Assembly: GCA_963702055.1 (NCBI GenBank)
Contig: OY969702.1
Coordinates: forward strand, 1,798,001-1,862,000
Length of the DNA: 64,000 bases
DNA from: CAWINX01 sp963702055
GTDB lineage: Bacteria > Actinomycetota > Thermoleophilia > Solirubrobacterales > 70-9
Direction of reading: 5' to 3'
Part shown: positions 33,368 to 42,279 of the stretch, piece by piece
Position numbering within the stretch: the stretch's first letter is position 1
Layout of the letters: each line of letters opens with the position of its first letter
Made by a program: the position numbers and the translations under genes
The notes under the pieces: generated by a model
The model's database searches: none
Told to the model about the DNA's origin: nothing
What the model saw: the letters and a program-made list of their open reading frames with translations, nothing else

Positions 33368-34296
33368 GCAGCCGCCGGCTTCAGCGCCAGGTCGAGGATC
33401 TTTTCGACCAGATCTTCAAATGACATCCCCGCGGCCTCGGCGGCCTGGGGGAGGAGGCTGGTGTCGGTGAGGCCGGGGATCGCGTTGACCTCGAGCACCT
33501 GCGGCCCGCCCTCGGCGAGGATCAGGTCAACGCGCGAGAAGCCCGAGCAGCCGAGCGCCTCGTAGGCGGCGAGGGCGGCGCCCGTCACCGCGGTCGCCAC
33601 GTCACCGTCGAATTCCGCGGGGCAGACGAATTCGGTGCGGCCGATCTCATATCGGGCCTCGAAGTCGTAGCGGTCCCCTCCGCTCGGAATCGCTTCGACC
33701 ACGGGCAGGGGCTCGTCGCCGAGCACGCTGACCGCCAGCTCGCGACCTTCCACGAAGCGTTCCAGCAGGACGCGGTCGTCATAGCTGAAGGCGGAAATGA
33801 GCGCGCCAGGCACCTCCTCGCGGCTCGCGGCGAACTTCACTCCGAGGGCAGATCCACCCCGGCTCGGCTTCACCACCATCGGAAAGCCGAGCCGAGACTC
33901 CACTTGCCCCAGCGCGTCAGCGGCGCCCAGCTCCCGAAAGGCGGTCTCGTTGAAGGCGAACCAGTCGGGAGTCGGCACCCCGGCGGCTCGCAACTCGTGC
34001 TTGGCGAGCACCTTGTCCATGCAGCGCGCGCAGGCCGCCACCCCCGGCCCCGTGAACGGGACTCCGAGGATCTCGAGCAGCTCCTGCGCGGTGCCGTCCT
34101 CGCCGCCCGGCCCGTGCATCGCGACGAAGGCGACGTCGGGCGATTCCGCGTTCAGTCTCTCGACCAGGTCGGCGCCGACGTCGAGCGGCAGGACCTCGTG
34201 CCCCAGCCTCTCCAGTGCGTCTTCGACTCTGGCCCCGGAGCGAAGCGAGACGCCCCGCTCGAGCGAGCGTCCTCCCTTGAGGACCGCGACCTTCAA
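33364..34296 (-). CDS. ddl: D-alanine--D-alanine ligase
   Basis: A 310-residue ATP-grasp enzyme that makes D-Ala-D-Ala for peptidoglycan in the cytoplasm. Family motifs: VAVLKGGRSLERGVSLRSG at the N-terminus, AMHGPGGEDGTAQELLEILG, PMVVKPSRGGSALGVKFA, and the metal/ATP site SRVDLILAEGGPQVLEVNAIPG. Length is normal for Ddl. It overlaps the upstream aminotransferase by 4 nt and is translated with it. Confidence 0.95.
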   Translation of the reverse strand: MKVAVLKGGRSLERGVSLRSGARVEDALERLGHEVLPLDVGADLVERLNAESPDVAFVAMHGPGGEDGTAQELLEILGVPFTGPGVAACARCMDKVLAKHELRAAGVPTPDWFAFNETAFRELGAADALGQVESRLGFPMVVKPSRGGSALGVKFAASREEVPGALISAFSYDDRVLLERFVEGRELAVSVLGDEPLPVVEAIPSGGDRYDFEARYEIGRTEFVCPAEFDGDVATAVTGAALAAYEALGCSGFSRVDLILAEGGPQVLEVNAIPGLTDTSLLPQAAEAAGMSFEDLVEKILDLALKPAAA

Positions 34297-35642
34297 CTTG
34301 CCTCCCTGCGAAAAGGAACCACGTTGGGCTTTTCGGCTTCGTCCTGTTGTGGGGGGAGGGGGACCTCTCCCGTCAGGGCGCCGTAGAGTTCGACCTGCTC
34401 CTCGATCACCTTGCCGATCCGGCGGATCCCCTCGCGGATCTCGTCCTCGGTGACACCGGAGAAGTTGAGCCGCATCGAGTTACGACCGCGCCCCTCCTCG
34501 ACGTAGGCGGCCTGGCCGGGGACGAAGGCGACATCGTCGCGCAGCGCCTTTGCGAGCAGGTCACTGGTGTCGATGTAGTCGGGCAGGGTCGCCCAGATGA
34601 AGAGACCGCCCTCCGGCTCGGTCCAGGTCGCCTGCGCCGGGAAGTACTTACGCAGCGACTCGACCATCACGTCGCGGCGCTCACGGTAGATCTCCACGAG
34701 GTTGGCGATGTACTCGCGCCAGCGGCCCTCGGCGAAGTACTCGCGCACGAAGTATTGGGTCAGGGTCGAGGTGCAGAGGTCGGCGGCCTGCTTACCGAGC
34801 ACCACCTTCTCCATCACCGGCGGCGGCGCCACCATCCAGCCCAGGCGGATCCCCGGTGAGAGGATCTTCGAGAAGGTCCCCAGGTAGATCACGAAGTCAC
34901 CGCCGTCGAGCTGGTAGAGCGGCGGCAGCGGCTCGCCTCCGAAGCGGAGGAGGCCGTAGGGGTTGTCCTCGACCACGAGGATCTCGTGGCGCCGTGCCAG
35001 CTCGACCAGCATTCGACGTCGCTCGAAGGACATCGTCGCTCCCGCCGGGTTCTGAAAGCTCGGCACCGAGTAGACGAACTTCGCCCGTCGACCCTCGCGC
35101 GCAAGCTGCTCCAGAACCCCCTCCAGCTCTTCGACCCGCATCCCCTCCGCGTCGCACTCGATCTGCACGACGTCGGCCTGGTAGCTGCAGAAGACCGGCA
35201 CCGCGCCGGGGTAGGTCGGCGCTTCGCAGATCACCACGTCGCCGGGGTCGAGCAGGGCCTTGCAGATCAGGTCGATCGCCTGCTGGGCGCCGGTGGTGAC
35301 GATCAAGTCCTCGTGGTCGGGCATCATCCCCTCCGCGCCCATCACCTGGAGGATGCAGTCCTTGGTCTCCTCGAAGCCCTCGGTCGGCCCGTACTGGAGC
35401 GCCTCGGCCGCCGACTCCTGGGCGATCCGGGTCATCTGCGCCGCGAAGCTCTGCGGGGGAAAGGTCGAGGTGTCGGGCAGTCCGCCCGCGAGCGAGATCA
35501 CCTCGGGCCTCGCGGTGACCGCCATCAGATCGCGCATCGCGGAGGAGCGCATCACCCGGGTCCGCTCGGCGAACAGGTTCGCGTAGCGCTCCAGGTCGCG
35601 GGTGCTGGTGTGGGCTCGGCGCCGGTGGGGAGGCTCTGCCAT
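34293..35642 (-). CDS. PLP-dependent aminotransferase (fold type I, LysN/MocR-like)
   Basis: A 449-residue enzyme from the ATG at 35642; the frame is open further upstream but only over non-protein-like sequence. PLP-binding Lys lies in GTFSKILSPGIRLGW; other signatures are SLAGGLPDTSTFPP, QYGPTEG, SFQNPAGATMS, EDNPYGLLRF and MRLNFSG. This group includes 2-aminoadipate and broad-range 2-oxoglutarate aminotransferases. It is translationally coupled to ddl, so a role in supplying cell-wall amino acids is possible but not shown. Confidence 0.88.
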   Translation of the reverse strand: MAEPPHRRRAHTSTRDLERYANLFAERTRVMRSSAMRDLMAVTARPEVISLAGGLPDTSTFPPQSFAAQMTRIAQESAAEALQYGPTEGFEETKDCILQVMGAEGMMPDHEDLIVTTGAQQAIDLICKALLDPGDVVICEAPTYPGAVPVFCSYQADVVQIECDAEGMRVEELEGVLEQLAREGRRAKFVYSVPSFQNPAGATMSFERRRMLVELARRHEILVVEDNPYGLLRFGGEPLPPLYQLDGGDFVIYLGTFSKILSPGIRLGWMVAPPPVMEKVVLGKQAADLCTSTLTQYFVREYFAEGRWREYIANLVEIYRERRDVMVESLRKYFPAQATWTEPEGGLFIWATLPDYIDTSDLLAKALRDDVAFVPGQAAYVEEGRGRNSMRLNFSGVTEDEIREGIRRIGKVIEEQVELYGALTGEVPLPPQQDEAEKPNVVPFRREAS

Positions 35643-35664
35643 CCCCGAAGTGTAGGTTTTTGGC

Positions 35665-36099
35665 GTGGGCTCCTTCGCCGGCATCTTTTTCGAGCTCGGT
35701 CTCGGCATCGCGATCGGGATGATCGCCGGCACCACCGGCCTGCAGGGATCGGCCCGTGGCAGGATGGCGCTGCTCGCCGCCGCGATCGGCCTCGTCGTCG
35801 GCTTCCTGCTCGCCGGCAGCGCCGACCTGACCGGACCGGTTGGGGCCGTTGTCTGCCTCACGGGCGCCGTCTTCGCCTTCCTCGTGGTCAGCGACGTCGT
35901 GCACGGAGCGGGACGCCGGGAAGGAGGCGGCTCGGGGCCACTCGGCTTCATCGTCGCGCTGGCGGCGCTCATAGTCGTCGCGATCGCCGTCCTCGTACCG
36001 CTGGTCGTCATCCTCATTCTCGCCCTGCTGATCTGGCTCGCCATCGCGCGCCGCCGCCGTGCCCAGCGCAAACACGCCGGCCTGCGCGTCCTGCGCTGA
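35665..36099 (+). CDS. Small membrane protein
   Basis: A 144-residue protein starting at GTG 35665, only 22 nt from the divergent aminotransferase start. Four hydrophobic segments (GIAIGMIAGTTG; MALLAAAIGLVVGFLLA; VVCLTGAVFAFLVV; VALAALIVVAIAVLVPLVVILILALLIWLAI) end in a basic tail (RRRRAQRKHAG). No family recognised. It is followed by the phosphodiesterase gene and may share its transcript. Confidence 0.65.
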   Translation: MGSFAGIFFELGLGIAIGMIAGTTGLQGSARGRMALLAAAIGLVVGFLLAGSADLTGPVGAVVCLTGAVFAFLVVSDVVHGAGRREGGGSGPLGFIVALAALIVVAIAVLVPLVVILILALLIWLAIARRRRAQRKHAGLRVLR

Positions 36100-36127
36100 G
36101 CGCCGCTCGACCAGCATCATGCGGGGA

Positions 36128-37648
36128 GTGAGCACCGCCAAGAAGCTCGTTCTCGCCTACGTCGACTCGCTGCGCACTGACATGCTGGAGCGGGCCGTCG
36201 CCGAGGGTCGCGCGCCGACCTTCGGGGCGTTGATCGAGCGCGGTGTCTTCATCCCCGATTGCGTCTCCAGCTTCCCCTCGGTCACCCCGGTCGCCTGTGC
36301 CGAGATGGTCACCGGCCTCGGCGCCGACCGGCACTGGATCAGCGGGATGAACTGGTACCACCGGTTGGAGCGCCGCTACGTCGAGTACGGCTCCTCGCTG
36401 GAGGCGAGCCGGGCCTTCGGCATCTTCCGGTCCCTCTATGACCTCGTCTACAACATGAACCTCGCGCACCTCAGCCCCGAGGTCGAGACGCTCTTCGAGT
36501 CGCTCGATGACGCGGGGGCGCGCACCGCCTGCACGCCGTTCCTGATCTACCGTGGGCGCCACCGCCACCAGGTCTCCCTGGACGGGTTGCTGCGTCGCGC
36601 GGTCGACGCGACCCGGCTCAAGTTCCGCCATCACACCTGGGGCCCCGGCGACCTCTTCTACGGCGACCTCTACGCCAGTCGCGAGGTCCCCTGCCGCTCC
36701 ACCTCGATCCCGGGCTCTCGCGACGGCTACTCGGCCTGCTGCGCCGCCGAGCTGGCCAAAGACGACCTCTACGACTTCCTGCTCCTCTCGCTGCCCGACA
36801 ACGACAACTACTCCCACCGCCACGGGCCCGAGGCGAGCGTCGAGTCGATCTCCAAGGCGGACGGCTGCTTCGCGAAGCTGGTCGAGACCGCCGGAGGGGT
36901 CGACGAGTTCCTCCGGCGCAACGCCCTGATCCTTTTGGCCGACCATTCGCAGACCGCGGTCGACCGGGGTCTGCCACTGGCCGAGATCCTCGCTCGCGAG
37001 TGGAACGTCCTGCAGCCGTCGGAGGAGCGCCCCGAGCTCGCCCAGCTCGCCGTCAGCCCGACCGGCAGGGCGGCTCACGTCTATCTGCTGCCGGGGGAGG
37101 GGAAGCGCGCCGAGCACGAGGGAGTGCGGCGCGCGCTGCTCGAAACGGAGGGCGTCGAGCTCGTTTGCCGGCTGGAGGACTCCGATGGCGCGCCCCTCGA
37201 TCGCCTCGAGCCGGGCATGCCGGCGGGCGGCGGCGAGGTCGCCGTCGTCGAGCGCGGCGATGAGCTGCTGCGCTTCCGGCCGGGCGGCAAGATCGCCGAC
37301 CTGCGGGGTGGGCGCTGGCACGTTGAAGGAGAGCTGTCGGTGCTGGAGGCCGAGGTCGAGAGAGGGCGCTTGCGAAGCGAGGAGTTCCCGGACCCGCTGG
37401 CCCGGGTCTGGTCGGCCCTGACCGCTCCCCACGCCGGCGACTTCGTGCTCTCGCTGGCGCCTGGCTACGAAGCGGTCGACTGGGGCGGGGTTACCCATGT
37501 CCCGGGCGGCAGCCACGGGTCCCTGCACCGCGGCGACTCGCTCGGGCCGCTGCTCTTCGCCGGCTGCGGCCCCGACGATCCCGGCGAGCGGGAGCAATGG
37601 GCGCTGCGCGACGTCGCCCCGATCGTGCGGGAGCACTTCGGAGTTTGA
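36128..37648 (+). CDS. Alkaline-phosphatase-superfamily phosphodiesterase
   Basis: A 506-residue protein from GTG 36128; ATG 36119 is an alternative. Signatures of the nucleotide pyrophosphatase/type I phosphodiesterase group: VLAYVDSLRTDML (first metal ligand), SFPSVTPVACAEMVTG (Thr nucleophile), SLPDNDNYSHRHG (metal ligands), LLADHSQTA (Asp-His) and a C-terminal GGSHGS. It probably hydrolyses a phosphodiester or phosphonate bond, perhaps in lipid or nucleotide metabolism. It overlaps the next gene by 4 nt (TTGA). Confidence 0.85.
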   Translation: MSTAKKLVLAYVDSLRTDMLERAVAEGRAPTFGALIERGVFIPDCVSSFPSVTPVACAEMVTGLGADRHWISGMNWYHRLERRYVEYGSSLEASRAFGIFRSLYDLVYNMNLAHLSPEVETLFESLDDAGARTACTPFLIYRGRHRHQVSLDGLLRRAVDATRLKFRHHTWGPGDLFYGDLYASREVPCRSTSIPGSRDGYSACCAAELAKDDLYDFLLLSLPDNDNYSHRHGPEASVESISKADGCFAKLVETAGGVDEFLRRNALILLADHSQTAVDRGLPLAEILAREWNVLQPSEERPELAQLAVSPTGRAAHVYLLPGEGKRAEHEGVRRALLETEGVELVCRLEDSDGAPLDRLEPGMPAGGGEVAVVERGDELLRFRPGGKIADLRGGRWHVEGELSVLEAEVERGRLRSEEFPDPLARVWSALTAPHAGDFVLSLAPGYEAVDWGGVTHVPGGSHGSLHRGDSLGPLLFAGCGPDDPGEREQWALRDVAPIVREHFGV

Positions 37649-39213
37649 AGCGGCTTGCCATAGCAGCACTGCTGTTGGCCCTCTGCCTACCGGCGACCGC
37701 GGCCGCGGAGGCCGGGGAGATCACGGCCGCGCAGGCTACGAGGATCGCCAACCGCGACCCGAACGCGATCAAGGAGCGGCGGGAGAACCACGGCGTCACG
37801 GCCAGCGCCAGCAAGGTCGACGGCAACTGGGAGGTCGGCTACTTTGCCGACGACAAGGAGGTCGCCCTGGTCATCGTCGATCCGGTCACCGGCTTGGTCC
37901 GCGAGTCCTGGACCGGTTACCAGGTCGCCTGGAAGATGGCTCGGGGCTACTCCGGCGCCTTCGGCCACAAGCTCGACGCGCCCTACGTCTTCCTCCCCCT
38001 CTGCGCGCTCTTCCTGCTCGGCCTGCTCGACTGGCGCCGCCCCTGGCGGATCGCCAGCCTCGACCTTCTGGTCCTGCTCGGGTTCGGCGTCTCGCACTTC
38101 TTCTTCAACCGCGCGGAGATCGGCCTATCCGCGCCGCTTGCCTACCCACCGCTCCTCTACCTGCTGTGCAGGGCCCTGTGGATCGGCTTCCGGGGCCGGG
38201 GGGAGGGGTTGCGCCCCGTCTGGCCGGCCGCCTGGTTGCTGATCGCCGCCCTCTTTCTGATGGGCTTCCGAGTCGGCCTCAACGTCGCTGACTCGGGCGC
38301 GATCGACGTCGGCTACGCGGGCGTTGTCGGTGCCGATCGCGTCGCCCACGGCGAGCCGATCTACGACAACTTCCCCAGCGACGTCTCCCAGGGAGACACC
38401 TACGGCCCGGTCAACTACTACGCCTACGTCCCCTTCGAGCGAATCTGGCCCTGGTCGGGAACCTGGAATGACCTCCCGGCCGCCCACGGCGCGGCGGTCT
38501 TCTTCGACCTGGCCACGTTCGCCCTCCTCTTCTTCTTGGGACGTCGAATACGGCCGGGCCCCCAGGGCACGAAGCTGGCCGCGACCCTCGCCTTCGGCTG
38601 GGCGGCATACCCGTACACCGCCTACACACTCGAATCGAACTCGAACGACACCCTGGTTGCAGTGTTGTTAGTGGCAACACTGTTGGTACTCGCCAGGCCG
38701 GTGGCACGAGGAGCCATGCTCGCGTTGGCGACCTTCACCAAGTTCGCCCCGGTCGTGCTGGCGCCAATGCTGTTCACGTACCAAACCGGTCGCAGGTCCC
38801 GAACCCTGTTCGCCATGTCCTTCGTACTGGTTTCGGCACTGGTAATGCTGTGGCCGGCGCTTAACCCTGGATTACACACCTTCTACGAGCGAACGATCGC
38901 GTATCAAGCCGGCCGAGATTCCCCTTTCAGCATTTGGGGTCAGGTCCCAAGCCTGGAGCCACTACGAGTAGCGCTCCTGGCAGCAACCGGAGTCCTCGCG
39001 CTCCTCCTGGCCTTCCGCCCTCGCCAAAAGACGTTGGTGCAGATTGCCGCGCTGGGAGCAGCTCTGCTGATCGGGGTGCAGCTGACGATGCACCACTGGT
39101 TCTACCTCTACATAGTCTGGTTCTTCCCGCTGTTCCTAGTGGCTATTGCGTTTTCGGAGGACGGGTGGGTGCCCCTTGGACGGGCGGATACTCAGAGCCG
39201 TTCAGCTAATTAG
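37645..39213 (+). CDS. Polytopic membrane glycosyltransferase-like protein (GT87/GT-C type)
   Basis: A 522-residue protein starting at TTG 37645, which gives a clean signal sequence (LAIAALLLALCLPATAAAEA). An N-terminal extracytoplasmic PepSY-like segment (VTASASKVDGNWEVGYFADD) precedes about ten membrane helices. Sequences such as GDTYGPVNYYAYVPFE and TKFAPVVLAPMLFTYQ resemble polyprenyl-phosphate-mannose-dependent (GT87) transferases. It may add mannose outside the membrane. The last residues (GRADTQSRSAN) and the stop are encoded within a palindromic repeat. Codon use becomes more AT-ending after about 38640. Confidence 0.75.
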   Translation: MKRLAIAALLLALCLPATAAAEAGEITAAQATRIANRDPNAIKERRENHGVTASASKVDGNWEVGYFADDKEVALVIVDPVTGLVRESWTGYQVAWKMARGYSGAFGHKLDAPYVFLPLCALFLLGLLDWRRPWRIASLDLLVLLGFGVSHFFFNRAEIGLSAPLAYPPLLYLLCRALWIGFRGRGEGLRPVWPAAWLLIAALFLMGFRVGLNVADSGAIDVGYAGVVGADRVAHGEPIYDNFPSDVSQGDTYGPVNYYAYVPFERIWPWSGTWNDLPAAHGAAVFFDLATFALLFFLGRRIRPGPQGTKLAATLAFGWAAYPYTAYTLESNSNDTLVAVLLVATLLVLARPVARGAMLALATFTKFAPVVLAPMLFTYQTGRRSRTLFAMSFVLVSALVMLWPALNPGLHTFYERTIAYQAGRDSPFSIWGQVPSLEPLRVALLAATGVLALLLAFRPRQKTLVQIAALGAALLIGVQLTMHHWFYLYIVWFFPLFLVAIAFSEDGWVPLGRADTQSRSAN

Positions 39214-39255
39214 CTGAACGGCGAGTCCGGCCAAGGGGCACCCACCCGTCCTCCG
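39155..39255. repeat. Composite palindrome A: 25-bp unique arms around a 50-bp shared core
   Basis: Arms 39155-39179 and 39231-39255 are perfect 25-bp inverted repeats unique to this locus. The loop holds a 50-bp core (39181-39230) identical to that at 42191-42240, with the 26-bp perfect palindrome GCCGTTCAGCTAA/TTAGCTGAACGGC at its centre (39197-39222). It lies between convergent genes and contains the stop of the glycosyltransferase gene, so it probably acts as a bidirectional terminator. Confidence 0.92.
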
Positions 39256-39256
39256 C

Positions 39257-40036
39257 TCACACACCAACAGGAGCAGGAACCAACACCTGCTCGATGGAGT
39301 CAGCCAAACCTTTGTCGTTCACCGTCACAACCGCCCCCATCACCCAAACATCGTCCTCAGCAGTCTCAAACCGCACCGGCATCTGGGTTATCAGCTTGGC
39401 AAGCGCCAACTCCGGCTTCACCCCCAGCACACTGGTACGCGACCCGGTCATCCCGACATCGCAGATGAATGCGGTCCCCTGAGGCAGCACCCGGGCATCG
39501 GCGGTCGGAACGTGGGTATGCGTTCCAAACACCGCGGCGACCTTGCCGTCGAGGTGCCATCCCATCGCGACCTTCTCGCTGGTCACTTCGGCGTGAAAGT
39601 CGACGACCACCACGTCCGCGTCGATTCGGTCGAGGATGGAGTCGACTTCGTGAAACGGTGACCGCGCGACCTGTAAGCCGACCGCGCCACTGAGGTTGAT
39701 GATTCCAATGCGCCGCCCGCCCGCTTCGACCACCGTATGCCCGCGCCCCGGGTTGGCGTGGGGGTAGTTCGCGGGGCGGATCACCCGATCGCTGCGGTCG
39801 AGGAAGTCGTAGACCGCCTTGTGCCGGTAGACGTGGTTGCCGGTCGTGATCACGTCGGCGCCCCCATCGAACAATTCGCCCGCGGTCTTCTCGGTGATCC
39901 CGATCCCGCCCGCCGAGTTTTCCCCGTTGACGATCACGAGATCGGGGGCGTGGCGCTCCCTCAGTCCCGGCATCGCGGCCGCCAGGCCCCGGCGACCGGG
40001 CCCGCCGACCACGTCGCCAATGAACAGAACCTTCAT
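39257..40036 (-). CDS. ymdB: YmdB-family metallophosphoesterase
   Basis: A 259-residue protein from the ATG at 40036 (a longer frame reaches 40126 without support). The calcineurin-like fold is complete: FIGDVVGGPGRRG, VNGENSAGGIGI, TTGNHVYRHKAV, VVDFHAEVTSEKVAMGW and GTHTHVPTAD carry the metal ligands. Relatives hydrolyse 2',3'-cyclic nucleotides and affect RNA turnover and biofilm formation in Bacillus. It is divergent from the ABC transporter with a 37-nt gap. Its 3' third uses more AT-ending codons than the rest. Confidence 0.92.
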   Translation of the reverse strand: MKVLFIGDVVGGPGRRGLAAAMPGLRERHAPDLVIVNGENSAGGIGITEKTAGELFDGGADVITTGNHVYRHKAVYDFLDRSDRVIRPANYPHANPGRGHTVVEAGGRRIGIINLSGAVGLQVARSPFHEVDSILDRIDADVVVVDFHAEVTSEKVAMGWHLDGKVAAVFGTHTHVPTADARVLPQGTAFICDVGMTGSRTSVLGVKPELALAKLITQMPVRFETAEDDVWVMGAVVTVNDKGLADSIEQVLVPAPVGV

Positions 40037-40073
40037 GCGGGGCACCCTAATGCGCGAGTAGCGTTCGGCGGCG

Positions 40074-40808
40074 ATGGCAGCTGGCGGAACCGGGGTGGCC
40101 GCGCTGGAGGCGAGCGGCTTGGTCAAGCGCTACGGCGACCGCGCCGCGCTGCGCGGAGTCGACTTCGAGGCCCAGCCCGGCGAGCTGCTGGCGATTATCG
40201 GCCCCAACGGGGCCGGCAAGACGACGCTGCTCTCGATCCTGGCCGGGATCGTCCAGCCCGACGAGGGAAATGTGCGCCTGCCCCGTGGCGGCGTCGGCTG
40301 GGTGCCGCAGCAGGCCGCCCTCTACAGGCGGCTCACGGTCGAGGAGAACCTGCTGCTGTTCGCTCGGCTGGAGGGGCACGACGACCCCCACGTGTCGGTC
40401 GAAGAGATGTTGGAGTTGTCTGGGCTGACCGAGCGCCGCGGCGAGATCGTCGCCCGCCTCTCGGGGGGCAACCAGCAGCGGATCAACATCGCGATCGGGC
40501 TGCTGTCCCGCCCGGAGGCCCTGCTGCTCGACGAGCCAAGCGTCGGCCTCGATCCCCGTCAGCGAGCGCGCCTCTGGGACTTCGTCGGCGGCCTCGCCGG
40601 ACGCGGCACCTCGGTGATCTTCTCGACCCACGACATCCAGGAGGCGGAGCGCTACGGGAGCCGGATGCGCGTCCTCGCCGACGGCGAGAGCCTCTTCGAC
40701 GGGCCGCCGGAGGAGCTGCGAGAGGCGGTGCGTCGCGAAGCGCCGGAGGCAGCCGACCGCGACTTCGAGACGGCCTTCGTCGCCTACCTGCACCACCGGG
40801 GCCACTGA
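40074..40808 (+). CDS. ABC transporter ATP-binding protein
   Basis: A 244-residue ATPase: Walker A GPNGAGKTT, Q-loop VPQQAAL, signature LSGGNQQR, Walker B ALLLDEPSVGLD, H-loop STHDIQEAE. The sequence is typical of ABC-2 exporter ATPases of the drug or lipid type. It is followed after 6 nt by its permease; the two together form one exporter. Confidence 0.95.
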   Translation: MAAGGTGVAALEASGLVKRYGDRAALRGVDFEAQPGELLAIIGPNGAGKTTLLSILAGIVQPDEGNVRLPRGGVGWVPQQAALYRRLTVEENLLLFARLEGHDDPHVSVEEMLELSGLTERRGEIVARLSGGNQQRINIAIGLLSRPEALLLDEPSVGLDPRQRARLWDFVGGLAGRGTSVIFSTHDIQEAERYGSRMRVLADGESLFDGPPEELREAVRREAPEAADRDFETAFVAYLHHRGH

Positions 40809-40814
40809 TCTCAG

Positions 40815-42167
40815 ATGCGCTGGCTGCTGCTCAAGGACCTTCAGATCCTCCGTCGCTCGCCGTTGCAGGCAGTCTTGTTGATCGTCTACCCGGTCCTGAT
40901 CGCCGTCCTCGTCGGCTTCGCGATTTCCCGGGGGCCCAGCAAGCCGCGCATCGCCTTTCTCGACCAGGTTCCGAAGGGCACCAGGGTCAGCGTCGGCGGG
41001 GCGCGACTGCCCGCGGTCGGAGCCCGAACGCGAATCTGCGCCCGGGTCGAGTGCGTCGACGTCAACAGCCGGCAGGAGGCCGTCGACAAAGTGCGCTCCG
41101 GCGACGTGCTCGCTGCGCTGATCCTCCCGGGCAACCTGGTCGACCAGATCAACTCGCTCTCCAGCCTCAACCCCGGCACCCCAACCGTCGAGGTGATCGT
41201 CAACGAGGAGGACCCGGTCAAGGCGCGGCTCGTCAACGACCGCATCGACTCGCTGCTGGCGCAGGCCAACCTGGCGATTGCGCGGCGTATCGCCACCGCT
41301 GGAGGCCAGTACCTGAAGCTGGTCATCGACGGGGGCCACTTCGCGATCCTCGGCCAGTCCTACGACATCCTCGGCATGCGCGCCAGCGCGCAGATCCTCA
41401 CGGCCCTGCGTCCCGCCCTGCCGCCCGGCCCACTGCGCGACTCGATCGACCAGGTGATCCGCTTCGCTGTGCTCGCTCGCGACAACCTCAATGTCGCGGG
41501 ACCGCTTCTCGACCGCCTCGCCCAGCCGATCGCCGTCGACAAGCAGGTGGTCAACGCCTCGACCCCACCCCTGGACATCTTCGCGATAGCCGTCGCCGCG
41601 ACGTTCACGCTGGCCTTCGTCACGGTCCTGTTGGTCGCCGGCTCCCTCGCCCTGGAGCGGGAGGAAAACGCCTTCCCCCGCCTCACCCGCGGCCTCGTCT
41701 CCCGCTCGGCCCTGCTCGCCGAGAAGGTGGGGCTGGGGATGACCGTAGGCCTGATCGTGACCCTGCTGATGCTCGCCGGCTTACAGCTCTTCGTACCGTT
41801 GCACTGGAGCCGAATCGGCCTCTGGCTGGTGGCGATCTTCGCCGGCGCAGCTTCTCTGGGTGCCGCCGGCGCAGCCCTGGGCGCTGCAGCCCGCGAAGTA
41901 CGCGCCGTCTCCCTCCTGGCTTTCATGGTCACCCTCCCGGTCGCCTTCCTATCCCTGATCCCCTCCGGAGCGGTAGGCGCCAACATCTACGACGCAATTC
42001 GCGTCGTCACAGCCCTCTTCCCGTTCAAGCCGGCCCTCCAGGCAATGACCGCCGCCCTGGACAGCTCCGGTCCCGGCATCGGTGGTCCCCTGCTTCACCT
42101 TGCGGCCCTCGCTCTGGCCTACGGGCTCCTCGCGCGTTTCGCCTTGCGTCGCTTCGCAACGGTCTGA
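40815..42167 (+). CDS. ABC-2-type transporter permease
   Basis: A 450-residue membrane protein: an N-terminal helix (LQAVLLIVYPVLIAVLVGFA), a large extracytoplasmic domain (about 45-250, with IRFAVLARDNLNVA) and five further helices (IFAIAVAATFTLAFVTVLLV; GMTVGLIVTLLMLAGLQLFV; LVAIFAGAASLGAAGAALGA; SLLAFMVTLPVAFLSLIP; LAALALAYGLLARFAL). This is the YhgE/DrrB-like layout of ABC-2 permeases. Substrate unknown. The stop lies immediately before palindrome B, and codon use relaxes over its last 150 codons. Confidence 0.9.
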   Translation: MRWLLLKDLQILRRSPLQAVLLIVYPVLIAVLVGFAISRGPSKPRIAFLDQVPKGTRVSVGGARLPAVGARTRICARVECVDVNSRQEAVDKVRSGDVLAALILPGNLVDQINSLSSLNPGTPTVEVIVNEEDPVKARLVNDRIDSLLAQANLAIARRIATAGGQYLKLVIDGGHFAILGQSYDILGMRASAQILTALRPALPPGPLRDSIDQVIRFAVLARDNLNVAGPLLDRLAQPIAVDKQVVNASTPPLDIFAIAVAATFTLAFVTVLLVAGSLALEREENAFPRLTRGLVSRSALLAEKVGLGMTVGLIVTLLMLAGLQLFVPLHWSRIGLWLVAIFAGAASLGAAGAALGAAAREVRAVSLLAFMVTLPVAFLSLIPSGAVGANIYDAIRVVTALFPFKPALQAMTAALDSSGPGIGGPLLHLAALALAYGLLARFALRRFATV

Positions 42168-42262
42168 AGCAGGGACGGGACACCCCTGAACGGGCGGATA
42201 CTCAGAGCCGTTCAGCTAATTAGCTGAACGGCGAGTCCGGGCAGGGGTGTCCCGTCCCTGCT
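42168..42262. repeat. Composite palindrome B: 21-bp unique arms around the same 50-bp core
   Basis: Arms 42168-42188 and 42242-42262 are perfect 21-bp inverted repeats (AGCAGGGACGGGACACCCCTG and its complement). They enclose the 50-bp core 42191-42240, identical to that of palindrome A, including the 26-bp palindrome (42207-42232). It starts right after the permease stop codon and ends just before the hemB promoter. Confidence 0.92.
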
Positions 42263-42265
42263 CCC

Positions 42266-42271
42266 TACAAT
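42266..42271 (+). promoter_or_regulatory. -10 box of hemB, probably leaderless
   Basis: TACAAT ends 8 nt before the hemB ATG (42280), with no room for a ribosome site, so the transcript should begin at or near the start codon. The -35 position falls in the right arm of palindrome B and shows no consensus. Confidence 0.5.
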
Positions 42272-42279
42272 CGCCAAGG

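Noticed and set aside
34293..36071. Longer aminotransferase start at 36071
   Set aside because: The first 143 codons would run antisense through the small membrane gene and have non-protein-like composition; the family N-terminus fits the ATG at 35642.
36014..37669. 551-codon frame antisense to the phosphodiesterase gene
   Set aside because: Composition is typical of a GC-rich antisense frame; the sense strand has clear catalytic motifs.
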